DNA of 39,809 nt from the NCBI GenBank assembly GCA_017513795.1, contig JAFXEJ010000143.1, positions 1 through 39,809 on the forward strand, read 5' to 3'. The position numbers were made by a program, and so were the translations under genes. Under the pieces are notes generated by a model. It was not told where the DNA came from. It did no database searches and saw nothing but the letters and a program-made list of their open reading frames with translations. Origin of the DNA: Ruminococcus sp. GTDB taxonomy: Bacteria; Bacillota; Clostridia; Oscillospirales; Ruminococcaceae. This document shows positions 16,147 to 25,545 of this stretch, one piece after another. How positions within the stretch are numbered: the first letter of the stretch is position 1; every line of letters begins with the position of its first letter.

Positions 16147-16893
16147 TTACCCCCTCTTCCAGCGTCTCTTCTCAATGGAGATGTAAGTCCACGCAAGAAG
16201 AACGATAATTGCTGATATAAAGAATATCAGGTCAGAACGTCTGATAACGCCCTGTGAGAAATAGTGGAATCTTGACTGAGCTGCAAATGCGATAAGCACA
16301 GACTGAAGTTTCGGGAACTGGCTGATAAATGCAGTATAAGCGAAGTCGTCAAGGAAAAGGAATACAAACATTACAAGTTCACCGATAATAGCCGCAATGA
16401 TAGAGCTTTCAGTGAAGGATGATATGAGCATTCCGAGTGTAATAAACATTGTTCCCCAGAAGAAGAAACCGATATATGCGCAGATAAGCTGGCTTTCGAT
16501 AACGCCGCCGCCCTCGCCGGCATAATGCTCTGTAATTATCGGGAAAATAGCTGTTCCAGCGAGCATGAAGATGAAAACAGTAACATTTGCAAAGAATTTT
16601 CCCATAACGATTTTGAAAACGCTGACGGGAGAAGTCATAAGCAGAACTTCGGTTCCGAATTTTCTCTCATCCGCAAAAGTTCTCATTGTGATAAGCGGAA
16701 TAAGGAACATAAAGAAGAAAATTACATCATAGAATATACTTACAAAAGGAACAAGAACGGTATTTCCCGATTCAAGCGAACCAATCTTGTTTGCGAATAT
16801 GTAAGTGAAAAGAAGCATAAACAGTGCAGTCAGTGCATAAGCAAAAGGTGTATAGAAAAAGGACTGCAGTTCCTTTTTATAGATCGAAAACAT
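16147..16893 (-). CDS. ABC-2 type permease (GldF-like)
   Basis: A 248-aa integral membrane protein with six predicted hydrophobic segments, beginning MFSIYKKELQSFFYTPFAYA, the usual start of GldF-type ABC-2 permeases. A RTFADERKFGTEVLLMTSPV segment is the typical cytoplasmic coupling region after the second membrane segment. Its ATG at 16893 directly abuts the stop codon of the ATPase gene, so the two are translated as a unit. It would form the channel part of the ABC complex with the GldA-like ATPase. Confidence 0.88.
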   Translation of the reverse strand: MFSIYKKELQSFFYTPFAYALTALFMLLFTYIFANKIGSLESGNTVLVPFVSIFYDVIFFFMFLIPLITMRTFADERKFGTEVLLMTSPVSVFKIVMGKFFANVTVFIFMLAGTAIFPIITEHYAGEGGGVIESQLICAYIGFFFWGTMFITLGMLISSFTESSIIAAIIGELVMFVFLFLDDFAYTAFISQFPKLQSVLIAFAAQSRFHYFSQGVIRRSDLIFFISAIIVLLAWTYISIEKRRWKRG

Positions 16894-17931
16894 TTATTCT
16901 TCCTCCTTTTCGCTGCTGTCATCCTCGTCGGAGCTGTTCTCAGAAGTTTCCGGAACTATCTCGTCAACAAGATCCATAAGGCTTGTCTTCTTGACAGGAC
17001 GGTTGATAAGCTCGATAAAGACATTTTCAAGATTTGGCTTGTCGGCATAGATTTCCATGATGCTGACCTTGTTTTTAACAAGCTCTGTCATAAGGTTATT
17101 ACGGATATCCTCTGCATTGCCGTCAAGGAGAACCTCAAATGACCAGATATCATTTCCCTCATCGTCGATGGAGACAATTTCCTTGATGCCGTCAGCAGTC
17201 TCGATGATAGAGGCTGCCTTGCTTTTTGCTCCCTTTATTTTAATATGAAGGGAGAGCGTAGCATTGAAGGATTTTTCAAGATTCTCGATAGTGTCGATAG
17301 CTCTGATATCACCCTTGTTGATGATAATAACTCTGTCGCACACCTCGCTTACCTCGCTGAGGATGTGGGAGCTGAATATGACAGTGTGATCTTTTTTAAG
17401 GCTCTTGATGAGCTTTCTCACCTCGATAACCTGATTCGGGTCAAGACCTACAGTAGGTTCGTCAAGGATGATGAATTTCGGATCGCCTAAAAGAGCCTGA
17501 GCGAAGCCTACACGCTGCTTATAGCCCTTTGACAGGTTGCGGATAAGCTTTCCGCTGACATCTTTAAGAGCAAGAAGTTCAGTAACACGCTTGATTTCGT
17601 CCTTGCGCTTACTTCCCCTGATGCCTTTAAGACCTGCGCAGAATGAAAGGTATTCAGATACCTTTAAATCGGGGTAAACCGGAGGATTTTCCGGCAGATA
17701 TCTGATATTTCTTTTTGCCTTTACCGGATCTTTGGTGATATCCGTGCCGTAGATGCTGACATTTCCGGCGGACATAGGCAGAAAACCGGAGATCATGTTC
17801 ATTGTGGTAGATTTTCCGGCGCCGTTAGGCCCGAGAAAACCAAGAATCTCATTATCATTGATTACAAAGCTGATATTATTAACGGCTTTATTCTTACCGT
17901 AAAACTTCGTCAAATTTTCAATTTTAATCAT
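16894..17931 (-). CDS. ABC transporter ATP-binding protein (GldA-like)
   Basis: A 345-aa ATPase. Walker A is GPNGAGKST (34-42), the signature is LSKGY (133-137), Walker B is FIILDEPTVGLDP (153-165) and the switch His is in HILSEV. A C-terminal regulatory region of about 120 residues ends in an acidic Asp/Glu/Ser tail, longer than in minimal ABC ATPases. AAAGGAG precedes the ATG at 17931. It is the first gene of the minus-strand operon that runs to uvrC. It powers the adjacent permease; whether the system exports or organises envelope components is unknown. Confidence 0.92.
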   Translation of the reverse strand: MIKIENLTKFYGKNKAVNNISFVINDNEILGFLGPNGAGKSTTMNMISGFLPMSAGNVSIYGTDITKDPVKAKRNIRYLPENPPVYPDLKVSEYLSFCAGLKGIRGSKRKDEIKRVTELLALKDVSGKLIRNLSKGYKQRVGFAQALLGDPKFIILDEPTVGLDPNQVIEVRKLIKSLKKDHTVIFSSHILSEVSEVCDRVIIINKGDIRAIDTIENLEKSFNATLSLHIKIKGAKSKAASIIETADGIKEIVSIDDEGNDIWSFEVLLDGNAEDIRNNLMTELVKNKVSIMEIYADKPNLENVFIELINRPVKKTSLMDLVDEIVPETSENSSDEDDSSEKEEE

Positions 17932-18292
17932 GAGTTTCTCCTTTCTGAAAAAATTGTAATCCCGTAATAGTATACTTTCATATTATGTCAGAAAAATATT
18001 GACACATTATTAACAGAATGTGAACAATTTATTAATTCCATGATTTTTACTATCTTAAATATGCAACGAACCGGATAAATCTTACATCTGCTTTGTGTAT
18101 ATTTAGTGAAAGTTTACTGAGTATGGGATGAATTTTAGGGTATTTAATTAAATGTTCGTGAATGTACATAATTCAGAAACATTTTAGAATAAGCTAAATT
18201 TTTTTGATGGACAAAATAGACAAAAAGGCTTCTGACATTGTGTGCATTGCACCAAAAAATTGATTGAGTAAAAATGAAAATGCATTAAACTG
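17932..18292. other. AT-rich intergenic region between divergent operons
   Basis: About 360 bp of AT-rich DNA with no credible ORF on either strand. A weak minus-strand -10 (TATACT, 17969-17974 region) may serve the Gld operon, but no convincing -35 accompanies it. The right edge leads into the consensus promoter of the cellulase gene. Nothing else was recognised. Confidence 0.5.
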
Positions 18293-18321
18293 TTGACAGG
18301 CAGTCAAATGTGGAATATAAT
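18293..18321 (+). promoter_or_regulatory. Consensus sigma-A promoter of the GH48 cellulase gene
   Basis: Perfect TTGACA (18293-18298) and perfect TATAAT (18316-18321) with a 17-bp spacer. Transcription should begin near 18328, giving a leader of about 144 nt. Confidence 0.93.
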
Positions 18322-18344
18322 TATATTGAAAATAACTTGAAAAT

Positions 18345-18412
18345 TGTATGCTTGTCCCGTCTGACAGCATACAGTACAATATTTTCATGGTTCTGTTCTT
18401 GGCAAAGAACAG
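18345..18412 (+). promoter_or_regulatory. Two stable hairpins in the cellulase mRNA leader
   Basis: TGTATGC (18345-18351) pairs with GCATACA (18367-18373), and CTGTTCTT (18393-18400) pairs with AAGAACAG (18405-18412) around the loop GGCA. Neither is followed by a T tract, so they are more likely mRNA-stabilising or regulatory than terminators. Confidence 0.6.
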
Positions 18413-18471
18413 GACAATCTACATTTTCCAAATCACTTTAAACTATATTTTATGAGAGGGGAAAAAAAACT

Positions 18472-20979
18472 ATGATTAGCAAAAAGAACAAGGCTCTCGT
18501 TGCTGGAATTCTCGCAGCAGCTACTTCTGCTTCAGCTGTAATGCCTGTAATGGGTTCAGCAGCTACTGAACCGACTAAGTACGCTACAGAGAACGGCGCT
18601 AACGAAAGCTACGCTGCAATGTTCGAGTCACTTTACGACGACGTTATCACTAACGGTCAGGCAAGCGGCTATCTCAGCAAGCAGAACAACGGCGGCGATT
18701 CATTCGGTATTCCTTACCACGCTAAGGAAACTCTCGTTATCGAGGCTCCTGACTACGGTCACGAAACAACATCTGAAGCTATGTCCTACATCGCTTGGGT
18801 AACAGCTATGCACGATGTTCTCGTTAAGCAGGGCGTTATCGACGGTTCTGCTGGCGACCTCGAAAAGGGCTGGAAAACTCTTGAAGCTATCATTCCTGGT
18901 TGGTCTGAGGCTTCAGGCATCAACAAAACAATCAAGTATGACTCTATCTGGCAGCAGGCAAGACTCAAGGCTGATACAGCTAAGGAGCTCGACCTTCCTG
19001 AACAGTATCCTACATCCAACGTTGGTGTAGACGCTATCAACCCGATCTTCAGCGAAATGAAGTCCAGCTACGGCGGTGACAATGGTTACTACCTCATGCA
19101 CTGGCTCGCAGACGTTGATGACTGGTACGGCTTCGGCGGCGGCAACGGCAACTTCACATTCATCAATACATTCCAGCGTGGTGAGCAGGAATCCTGTTTC
19201 GAAACAGTTCCTCATCCATGTATTGAAGAACTCAAGTATGGTAACACATCTGACGGTGTTAAGGGTATCTTCAACGGCGTAGGCAACGTTGCTCCTCAGT
19301 ACGCTTTCACAAACGCTCCTGACGCTGAAGACCGTGCTATCCAGGCTATCTACTTCGCTAATCAGTGGGGCGTAGACTGCGGCGAGCTTTCTGGTCTTGC
19401 TGGTAAGATGGGTGACCAGTGCCGTAACGACATGTTCGATAAGTACTACCACGCAATCGGCTGTCAGGACATCCAGTCTTCAGGCAGCGCTGGCACAAAG
19501 TCTCAGCACTACCTCATGGCTTGGTATACATCATGGGGCGGCGCTCTCGATAAGTATGACTGGGCATGGCAGATCGGATGCTCACATTCACATCAGTTCT
19601 ATCAGAACCCCCTCGCTGCTTACGCTCTCGTAACTGACGAGTGGATGAGCAGCGGTATGCAGTCTTCTAAGGCTGTTGCTGACTACGAAGAGTCTCTCAA
19701 GAGACAGGTTGAAATGTACCTCTGGCTCCAGTCTGTTGAAGGTCCTTTCGCAGGCGGATGTACAAACTCTTACAGAGGACGTTATGAGAAGTATCCGGCT
19801 GGATACCCAACATTCTATGAGATGGTTTACGTTCCCCACCCTGTATACGCTGACCCGGGTTCAAACCACTGGATCGGTAACCAGGTATGGTCAACACAGC
19901 GTCTTGCTGAGCTCTACTACTATGTAGCTACAAAGGGCGATACAAGCGGAGTTAAGCCTGCTGGTATGTCACTTGAAGAAGCTCTCGACGTACTCCTCGA
20001 AAGATGGATCTCTTGGTTCGAAGAGAACACACACTTTGATTACGCTACAGAAGATGGTAAGATTCTCTCTTACTGTATTCCTTCTAACCTCGACTGGGGT
20101 GACAATGATACAGACTACTCATGCGCTCCTGACACATGGACAGGTGAGTATGATCCTAACGGCAACCAGAACCTCCACTGCGAGATCACTGGTTACGGTC
20201 AGGGAGATATCGGTTGTGTATCTTCACTCTGTAACACTCTTATCTACTACGCTGCTGCTAAGGGCATTCCTGCTTCTGAAGCACAGGAAGCAACAGCTAA
20301 GGATGATTCAGTAGCTGCTAAGGGTCTCCGTCTTGCTAACAGACTCCTCACTTATCAGTGGAATCAGGGCCGTGATGATATCGGTATCGCATTCGAAGAC
20401 AGCAACGGAAGCCTTAAGAGAGTATTCACACAGGATGTTTACATTCCTACAAACTACAGCGGTAAAATGCCTGATGGTTCACCTCTTGAGAACGGTGCTA
20501 CATTTATCTCCATCCGTCAGAGCTACGAGAAGGATCCTATGTTCCAGGAACTCAAGAAGGTTTACGACGCTACTAAAGAAACAAAAGACTACAAGTTCAA
20601 GCTCCACAGATTCTGGCATATGGGTGACGCTCTTATGTCCTACGGTGGTATGGCACTTCTCTATCCTGATGTTGAGCCTTACAAGGACGGCGATATTCCT
20701 GACGATCCAGATCCAGTTCCTGGCGCAACTCTCTGGGGCGACGCTAACTGCGACGATCAGGTTCTCCTGAACGACGCTGTACTCGTTCTCCAGTCTCTCG
20801 GTAACGCTGACGCATTCGGCGAAAACGGCTCTGATGCTAACCGCATCACAGCTCAGGGTATTGCTAATGCTGACGTTTATGAGAACGGCACAGGCCTCAC
20901 AAACTCTGACGCTCTCCAGATCCAGAAGTACTGCCTCAAGCTCGTTGCTTCTCTCGATCCTAAGGATTTCGTTAAGTAA
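18472..20979 (+). CDS. Cellulosomal GH48 cellulase (processive cellobiohydrolase) with dockerin
   Basis: An 835-aa secreted enzyme. The signal peptide covers residues 1-30 (MISKKNKALVAGILAAA..., cleavage near GSA-A). The GH48 catalytic domain runs to about 740; EAPDYGHETTSEAMSY at 91-106 contains the family-conserved TTSE Glu (E102) believed to be the catalytic acid. An Asp/Pro linker (740-751) leads to a dockerin at 752-835: calcium loop 1 is DANCDDQVLLND, loop 2 DVYENGTGLTNSD, one residue longer than the canonical loop. No carbohydrate-binding module is present. GH48 enzymes release cellobiose from cellulose chain ends and are the main cellulosomal exoglucanase. The RBS is GAGAGGGG. Codon use is strongly biased (GCT, CTC, AAG, TAC), unlike neighbours, which points to very high expression. 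Confidence 0.96.
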   Translation: MISKKNKALVAGILAAATSASAVMPVMGSAATEPTKYATENGANESYAAMFESLYDDVITNGQASGYLSKQNNGGDSFGIPYHAKETLVIEAPDYGHETTSEAMSYIAWVTAMHDVLVKQGVIDGSAGDLEKGWKTLEAIIPGWSEASGINKTIKYDSIWQQARLKADTAKELDLPEQYPTSNVGVDAINPIFSEMKSSYGGDNGYYLMHWLADVDDWYGFGGGNGNFTFINTFQRGEQESCFETVPHPCIEELKYGNTSDGVKGIFNGVGNVAPQYAFTNAPDAEDRAIQAIYFANQWGVDCGELSGLAGKMGDQCRNDMFDKYYHAIGCQDIQSSGSAGTKSQHYLMAWYTSWGGALDKYDWAWQIGCSHSHQFYQNPLAAYALVTDEWMSSGMQSSKAVADYEESLKRQVEMYLWLQSVEGPFAGGCTNSYRGRYEKYPAGYPTFYEMVYVPHPVYADPGSNHWIGNQVWSTQRLAELYYYVATKGDTSGVKPAGMSLEEALDVLLERWISWFEENTHFDYATEDGKILSYCIPSNLDWGDNDTDYSCAPDTWTGEYDPNGNQNLHCEITGYGQGDIGCVSSLCNTLIYYAAAKGIPASEAQEATAKDDSVAAKGLRLANRLLTYQWNQGRDDIGIAFEDSNGSLKRVFTQDVYIPTNYSGKMPDGSPLENGATFISIRQSYEKDPMFQELKKVYDATKETKDYKFKLHRFWHMGDALMSYGGMALLYPDVEPYKDGDIPDDPDPVPGATLWGDANCDDQVLLNDAVLVLQSLGNADAFGENGSDANRITAQGIANADVYENGTGLTNSDALQIQKYCLKLVASLDPKDFVK

Positions 20980-20994
20980 TAATCAAATATAACC

Positions 20995-21024
20995 AAAGAC
21001 GGTGCCTCGGCACCGTCTTTTTTT
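20995..21024 (+). terminator. Intrinsic terminator of the cellulase gene
   Basis: AAAGACGGTGCC pairs perfectly with GGCACCGTCTTT (12-bp stem, 2-nt centre), followed by four more T residues. Makes the cellulase gene monocistronic. Confidence 0.95.
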
Positions 21025-21037
21025 GTTTACAAAAAGC

Positions 21038-21066
21038 TTGCATTTTCAGGAGTTTGGTGCTATAAT
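21038..21066 (+). promoter_or_regulatory. Sigma-A promoter of the yloC-spoVM operon
   Basis: TTGCAT (21038-21043) and TATAAT (21061-21066), 17-bp spacer, 60 bp before the yloC start. It is the only clear vegetative promoter ahead of the long operon. Confidence 0.8.
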
Positions 21067-21125
21067 ATATATGTATATTTATGCGCAGATACAGATGAAA
21101 TCATATTACGAAAGAGGGCGAAAAA

Positions 21126-22004
21126 ATGCTCAGAAGTATGACCGGCTACGGCAGATCTCAGAAAATCCTCAACGGACGTGATATTTCTGTCGAGATTCGT
21201 TCCGTAAACCATAGATACTATGAATATACATCAAGAATCCCGAGAACCTACAGCTATATCGACGAAAAACTTAAAGCTGTCCTCAAGACCTCCGTCGCAA
21301 GAGGTAAGGTAGAGGTCTCTGTAACTATCAACAATATCGAGGGAAAGGATTCTCAGATAGCAATCAACAAGGGCGTTGCAGAAGGCTATGTTACGGCTCT
21401 CAGAAGCATTTCCGAGGAGCTCGGTCTTAGTGATGATCTTACACTTTCCAACCTTATAAGAATCCCCGATGTATTCAATATACAGAAAACTCCCGACGAT
21501 GAGGAGCAGATATGCGCCGATGTTTCAGAAGTTACCGCTGAAGCTCTTGAACGCTTCGTCGCTATGAGGGAAACTGAGGGTACACGCCTTAAAAATGATA
21601 TCCTCGAAAAGGCTGACTTTATTATCGAACGTGTGAAAATGGTCGAGGAACTCTCCCCTCTCACCGTCGAAGCTTACAGAAACAAGCTTTACAAAAAGCT
21701 CAGCGAAGTTCTCGCTGACAAAAATATCGACGAACAGAGAATCATCACCGAAGCTGCGATTTTCTCCGAAAAAATCGCCGTTGACGAGGAAACTGTACGC
21801 CTCAGAAGCCACATTGCTCAGCTTCGTGATATCCTTGAATCAAACGAGGCTGTCGGCAGAAAGCTTGACTTCATCGTTCAGGAAATCAACCGTGAGGTCA
21901 ACACAATCGGCTCAAAGGCTCAGGATCTCAATATCACAAAAATTGTTGTTGATATGAAGTCCGAAATCGAAAAAATCCGTGAACAGATACAGAATGTCGA
22001 GTGA
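21126..22004 (+). CDS. YicC/YloC-family endoribonuclease
   Basis: A 292-aa protein with the family start [12 protein letters not shown], then [14 protein letters not shown], and the C-terminal signature [20 protein letters not shown] ending in a helix [13 protein letters not shown]. YicC/YloC proteins are RNases; E. coli YicC has been linked to small-RNA decay. The ATG at 21126 follows AGAGGG. It is the first gene of the operon and leads remA and gmk, as in B. subtilis. Confidence 0.93.
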   Translation: MLRSMTGYGRSQKILNGRDISVEIRSVNHRYYEYTSRIPRTYSYIDEKLKAVLKTSVARGKVEVSVTINNIEGKDSQIAINKGVAEGYVTALRSISEELGLSDDLTLSNLIRIPDVFNIQKTPDDEEQICADVSEVTAEALERFVAMRETEGTRLKNDILEKADFIIERVKMVEELSPLTVEAYRNKLYKKLSEVLADKNIDEQRIITEAAIFSEKIAVDEETVRLRSHIAQLRDILESNEAVGRKLDFIVQEINREVNTIGSKAQDLNITKIVVDMKSEIEKIREQIQNVE

Positions 22005-22008
22005 TGCT

Positions 22009-22266
22009 ATGAAAATGATAAATATCGGCTACGGCAATATGATATCTCCGGCAAGAATCATTACCATTGTCAGCCCTGAATCAGCTCCCATAAAAAGACT
22101 GATTCAGGAGGCTCGTGACAGCGGAATGGCTATAGACGCAACTTTCGGCAGAAAAACAAGAGCCGTTATCATCATGGACAGCGGTCATGTTGTCCTTTCA
22201 TCGCTGATAACCGACACTCTTGCCGCAAGAATAAACGAAACAGGAGGCAACGACGAAAATGACTAA
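22009..22266 (+). CDS. RemA family DNA-binding regulator
   Basis: An 85-aa RemA/DUF370 protein beginning [20 protein letters not shown], with [14 protein letters not shown] and a C-terminal VVLSS stretch. In B. subtilis RemA is a DNA-binding activator of biofilm matrix and osmoprotection genes. The start at 22009 (or ATG 22015) is chosen because the family begins at this point; the longer frame from 21979 would overlap yloC. It lies 4 bp after the yloC stop and overlaps gmk by 8 bp. Confidence 0.92.
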   Translation: MKMINIGYGNMISPARIITIVSPESAPIKRLIQEARDSGMAIDATFGRKTRAVIIMDSGHVVLSSLITDTLAARINETGGNDEND

Positions 22267-22864
22267 AGGCAGACTGATCGTATTTTCCGCCCCATCCGGC
22301 TGCGGAAAAGGTACTATGCTTGAGGAAATTCTCAAAAATGACAGCTTCAGAACAGCAGTTTCAGCTACTACAAGAAATCCCCGTCAGGGCGAAGTGAACG
22401 GAGTTTCCTACCACTTCCTCAGCCGTGAGGATTTCAATAAAAAAGTAGAAGCAGATGAGTTCCTTGAACACGCTGTATACTGCGAAAACAACTACGGAAC
22501 TCTCAAAAGCGAGGTTGATCCCTACCTCGAAAAGGGAATTGACGTTATCCTCGAAATCGAGGTTCAGGGCGCAATGAAGATAAGAACTATCCGTCCGGAC
22601 GCTCTTTTCGTTTTCATCGTTCCACCGTCAATAAAGGAACTCCGCCGCCGCCTTAACAAGAGAGGTACGGAGTCAGAAGAAGTTATTGAGAAACGTGTCG
22701 CTCAGGCCGCCGGTGAAATTGCTCTCGCCGGAAATTATGACTATATTATCGTTAATGATGCTCTCGAGGACGCTGTAAGCGACTTTTTTGCCGTTATCCG
22801 TGCAGAAAAGCTTAAAAGCGAATATTCCAGAGAGCTTATAGATAAAATTTTAGATGAGGTGTAA
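22259..22864 (+). CDS. Guanylate kinase
   Basis: A 201-aa GMP kinase (GMP + ATP to GDP + ADP). The P-loop is [12 protein letters not shown] near residues 9-20; the GMP-binding region shows [20 protein letters not shown]; the LID region includes [18 protein letters not shown], and the terminal [15 protein letters not shown] is standard. Full family length. The ATG overlaps the end of remA. It supplies GDP for RNA, DNA and (p)ppGpp pools. Confidence 0.95.
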   Translation: MTKGRLIVFSAPSGCGKGTMLEEILKNDSFRTAVSATTRNPRQGEVNGVSYHFLSREDFNKKVEADEFLEHAVYCENNYGTLKSEVDPYLEKGIDVILEIEVQGAMKIRTIRPDALFVFIVPPSIKELRRRLNKRGTESEEVIEKRVAQAAGEIALAGNYDYIIVNDALEDAVSDFFAVIRAEKLKSEYSRELIDKILDEV

Positions 22865-22868
22865 TAAT

Positions 22869-23078
22869 ATGCTCAGACCAGCTGTAAACCAGATCATTTC
22901 AAAGAACGAAAGCTGCTACTCACTTGTTATCGGTGTTGCAAAGCGTGCAAGAGAAATCTCAGAGGAGCTTTACAAGAACAACGAAACTCTTGAGGAAAAA
23001 CCTGTAAAAACCGCTGTAGAGGAAATCGCAAGCGGAAAATGCAAAATCGTAAGCACTGCTGCTCAGAACGCTGAGTAA
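22869..23078 (+). CDS. RNA polymerase omega subunit
   Basis: A 69-aa RpoZ: MLRPAVNQIISKNESCYSLV, then the conserved VAKRAREI and a C-terminal KPVKTAVEEIASGKCKIV. It stabilises the beta-prime subunit of RNA polymerase. The ATG at 22869 follows GAGGTG and is preferred to an in-frame ATG at 22854 inside gmk. It lies between gmk and priA, the normal Firmicute order; its stop overlaps the priA start (TAATG). Confidence 0.92.
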   Translation: MLRPAVNQIISKNESCYSLVIGVAKRAREISEELYKNNETLEEKPVKTAVEEIASGKCKIVSTAAQNAE

Positions 23079-25528
23079 TGCCGCTTATCGCTGAGACTGC
23101 CGTCAGCGGAACTGCTTATTCCTTTGATATGCTGTTCAGCTACGGCGTTCCACATTTTCTGGAGAAGGATATCTCGTGCGGATGCCGTGTCCTCGTTCCT
23201 TTCGGAAAGGGCAACAAGCAAAGAATCGGCATTGTTATGAGGATCTCAGAGGGCGATACGTCCGGTCTGAAATCCGTGATATCCCTCGCAGACAATGAAC
23301 CCGTTATCTCCGGCGAGCTGCTTCAGCTTGCCTTTTATCTCCGTGACCATACCTTCTGCACCTATTTCGATGCAGTAAGAGTAATGCTCCCCCCTGCTAT
23401 GAGCATTTCCGTCCGTGAGAAATTCTCACTGCCGGCAAAAACGGCAGAATATACCGGATTGTCAGAGAATGCCGCAGAGCTTCTTGAAAATCTGAGATTT
23501 GCCGGAAATTCCAAGGAACTTAACCAGCTTATCGAAGATTTCATCGACAGAAACGGCAGAGCTCTTATTGACGAGCTTACCGCCGCCGGAGCAATCCTCT
23601 CGGACAATATCTTCCACAGGGCAGCCGGAGACGCCTCCGTGAAAATGGTGCGTCTTTCCGATGAATACCTCAGTTCTCCGGAAAAATTCAGCCTTACTCC
23701 AAAGCAGAAGAAAACGGCTGATTTTCTGGAAGAATACGGTTCTGCCGCCGTCAGAGAAGCTGCATATATGTGCGGCGTTACGGCGGATGTTGTCAAAAGA
23801 TTATGCGCTAACGGAGCCGCTGTCGAATATGAAGCCGAAGTTCTCAGAGGCGTTGACGACGGCGCAGAAGAACGCTGCAATCCGGATGATATAATCCTCT
23901 CGGATGAACAGCAGGCGGCTCATGACGCCGTTTTTGCAAAGATATTCGAGAAAAAATATGCGCCGTTCCTACTTCACGGCGTTACAGGAAGCGGAAAAAC
24001 TTCCGTTTTTGAAAAGCTTATTTCCGATACAATCAGACTCGGACGTCAGGCATTGCTTCTCGTTCCGGAAATCGGTCTTACTCCTCAGGTTTTAAGGCGG
24101 TTCAGATCGCTTTTCGGGGAAAGAGTTGCCGTTATCCACAGCGGGCTTTCAATGGGACAGCGTCTTGATGAATACAAGCGGATAAAGCGTGGTGACGCTG
24201 ATATAGTTATCGGCACACGAAGCGCAGTATTTGCTCCTCTTGACAATATCGGACTTATAATTATCGACGAGGAGGGCGAGCGTTCCTACAAATCCGAGAC
24301 CTCTCCCCGTTATTCCACGCATGATGCGGCAAAACAGAGATGTGCATATCACGGTGCGGCTCTGCTTCTCGCCTCTGCAACTCCTTCAATCGAAAGCTAT
24401 TATCTTGCCGAAAAAGGCGTTTACAGACTGCTTGAAATGAAAAAAAGATTTCACAGCAATTCGCTGCCGGAGGTAAGCATTATAGATATGAACACTGAAC
24501 GCATGGAGGGTAATCCCTCGGAGTTCAGCCGTTCTCTTACAGCACAGATAAGCGATAATCTGCAGAACGGTGAGCAGACTATACTTCTGCTGAACCGCAG
24601 AGGCTTCCACACGATCGTAAGCTGCTGCGACTGCTATCAGCCGGTTTACTGCCCGAACTGCTCAGTTCCGCTGACATATCACAAGAAAAATGATATGATG
24701 ATGTGCCACTACTGCGGACACACCTGCGAACCTGTAACCGTCTGCCCGTCATGCGGTTCACAAAGGCTAAAAAATATGGGATTCGGCACACAGAAGCTCG
24801 AAGCTGAGCTTTCTGTTATGTTCCCTCAGGCAAGGATTCTCCGCATGGACGCAGATACCGCTTTTTCACGCCATTCCTACGAAAAGAACTTCACTGACTT
24901 CCGCAATGGAGAATACGACATAATGATCGGTACGCAGATGATAGGCAAGGGACTTGATTTCCCCGATGTCACGCTGGTCGGAGTACTTTCCGTTGACAAG
25001 GCTCTCTATGCCGGAGATTTCCGCAGCTATGAGCGTACCTTCTCGCTTATCACTCAGGTGGTCGGCAGAAGCGGCAGAGGACACCGTCAGGGAAGAGCTG
25101 TTCTCCAGACCTTCATGCCGGAGCATTATGTGATGAATCTTGCCGCAATGCAGGATTACAAGGGCTTCTACAATGAGGAAATAGCTATCAGGAGGGCAAT
25201 GATATTTCCGCCGCTGTGCGATATGTGTATTCTCTGCTTTTCCGCCGCTGATGAAGCTCTCGTCAGAAACGGTGCGGATGCAGTTCTTTCACTTATGAAT
25301 ACCATGCTTCGTGAGCTTCAGCCGAAAACTCCGATAAGAGTTCTCGGACCGGTAAGATGCTCCTACGGCAGAATCAGCGGAAAATATCGCTACAGAATCA
25401 TTATGAAATGCAAAAACACCGCCGAAATACGGGGATTTATCAGAGATCTCACGTCAAAGGCGGCACAGATAAAAGAAATGAAAAAAGTTGCCCTGTACGC
25501 CGATATGAACGGCGATACGGGCGTATAA
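23078..25528 (+). CDS. Primosomal replication-restart helicase PriA
   Basis: An 816-aa superfamily 2 helicase that reloads the replisome at stalled forks. The 3'-end-binding domain is N-terminal. Walker A is HGVTGSGKTSVFE near residue 300. The helicase II box reads IIIDEEGERSYKSE (~395-408), Gly replacing the His of the common DEEH. Two zinc sites are formed by Cys pairs from CCDC to CPSC (~515-565). Motif V-like IGTQMIGKGLDFP has Leu where His is usual. Motif VI is QVVGRSGRGHRQGR. Length is normal for PriA. In B. subtilis coaBC lies between rpoZ and priA; here it is missing. Confidence 0.94.
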   Translation: MPLIAETAVSGTAYSFDMLFSYGVPHFLEKDISCGCRVLVPFGKGNKQRIGIVMRISEGDTSGLKSVISLADNEPVISGELLQLAFYLRDHTFCTYFDAVRVMLPPAMSISVREKFSLPAKTAEYTGLSENAAELLENLRFAGNSKELNQLIEDFIDRNGRALIDELTAAGAILSDNIFHRAAGDASVKMVRLSDEYLSSPEKFSLTPKQKKTADFLEEYGSAAVREAAYMCGVTADVVKRLCANGAAVEYEAEVLRGVDDGAEERCNPDDIILSDEQQAAHDAVFAKIFEKKYAPFLLHGVTGSGKTSVFEKLISDTIRLGRQALLLVPEIGLTPQVLRRFRSLFGERVAVIHSGLSMGQRLDEYKRIKRGDADIVIGTRSAVFAPLDNIGLIIIDEEGERSYKSETSPRYSTHDAAKQRCAYHGAALLLASATPSIESYYLAEKGVYRLLEMKKRFHSNSLPEVSIIDMNTERMEGNPSEFSRSLTAQISDNLQNGEQTILLLNRRGFHTIVSCCDCYQPVYCPNCSVPLTYHKKNDMMMCHYCGHTCEPVTVCPSCGSQRLKNMGFGTQKLEAELSVMFPQARILRMDADTAFSRHSYEKNFTDFRNGEYDIMIGTQMIGKGLDFPDVTLVGVLSVDKALYAGDFRSYERTFSLITQVVGRSGRGHRQGRAVLQTFMPEHYVMNLAAMQDYKGFYNEEIAIRRAMIFPPLCDMCILCFSAADEALVRNGADAVLSLMNTMLRELQPKTPIRVLGPVRCSYGRISGKYRYRIIMKCKNTAEIRGFIRDLTSKAAQIKEMKKVALYADMNGDTGV

Positions 25529-25545
25529 AAGAAAGGATATTTAAC

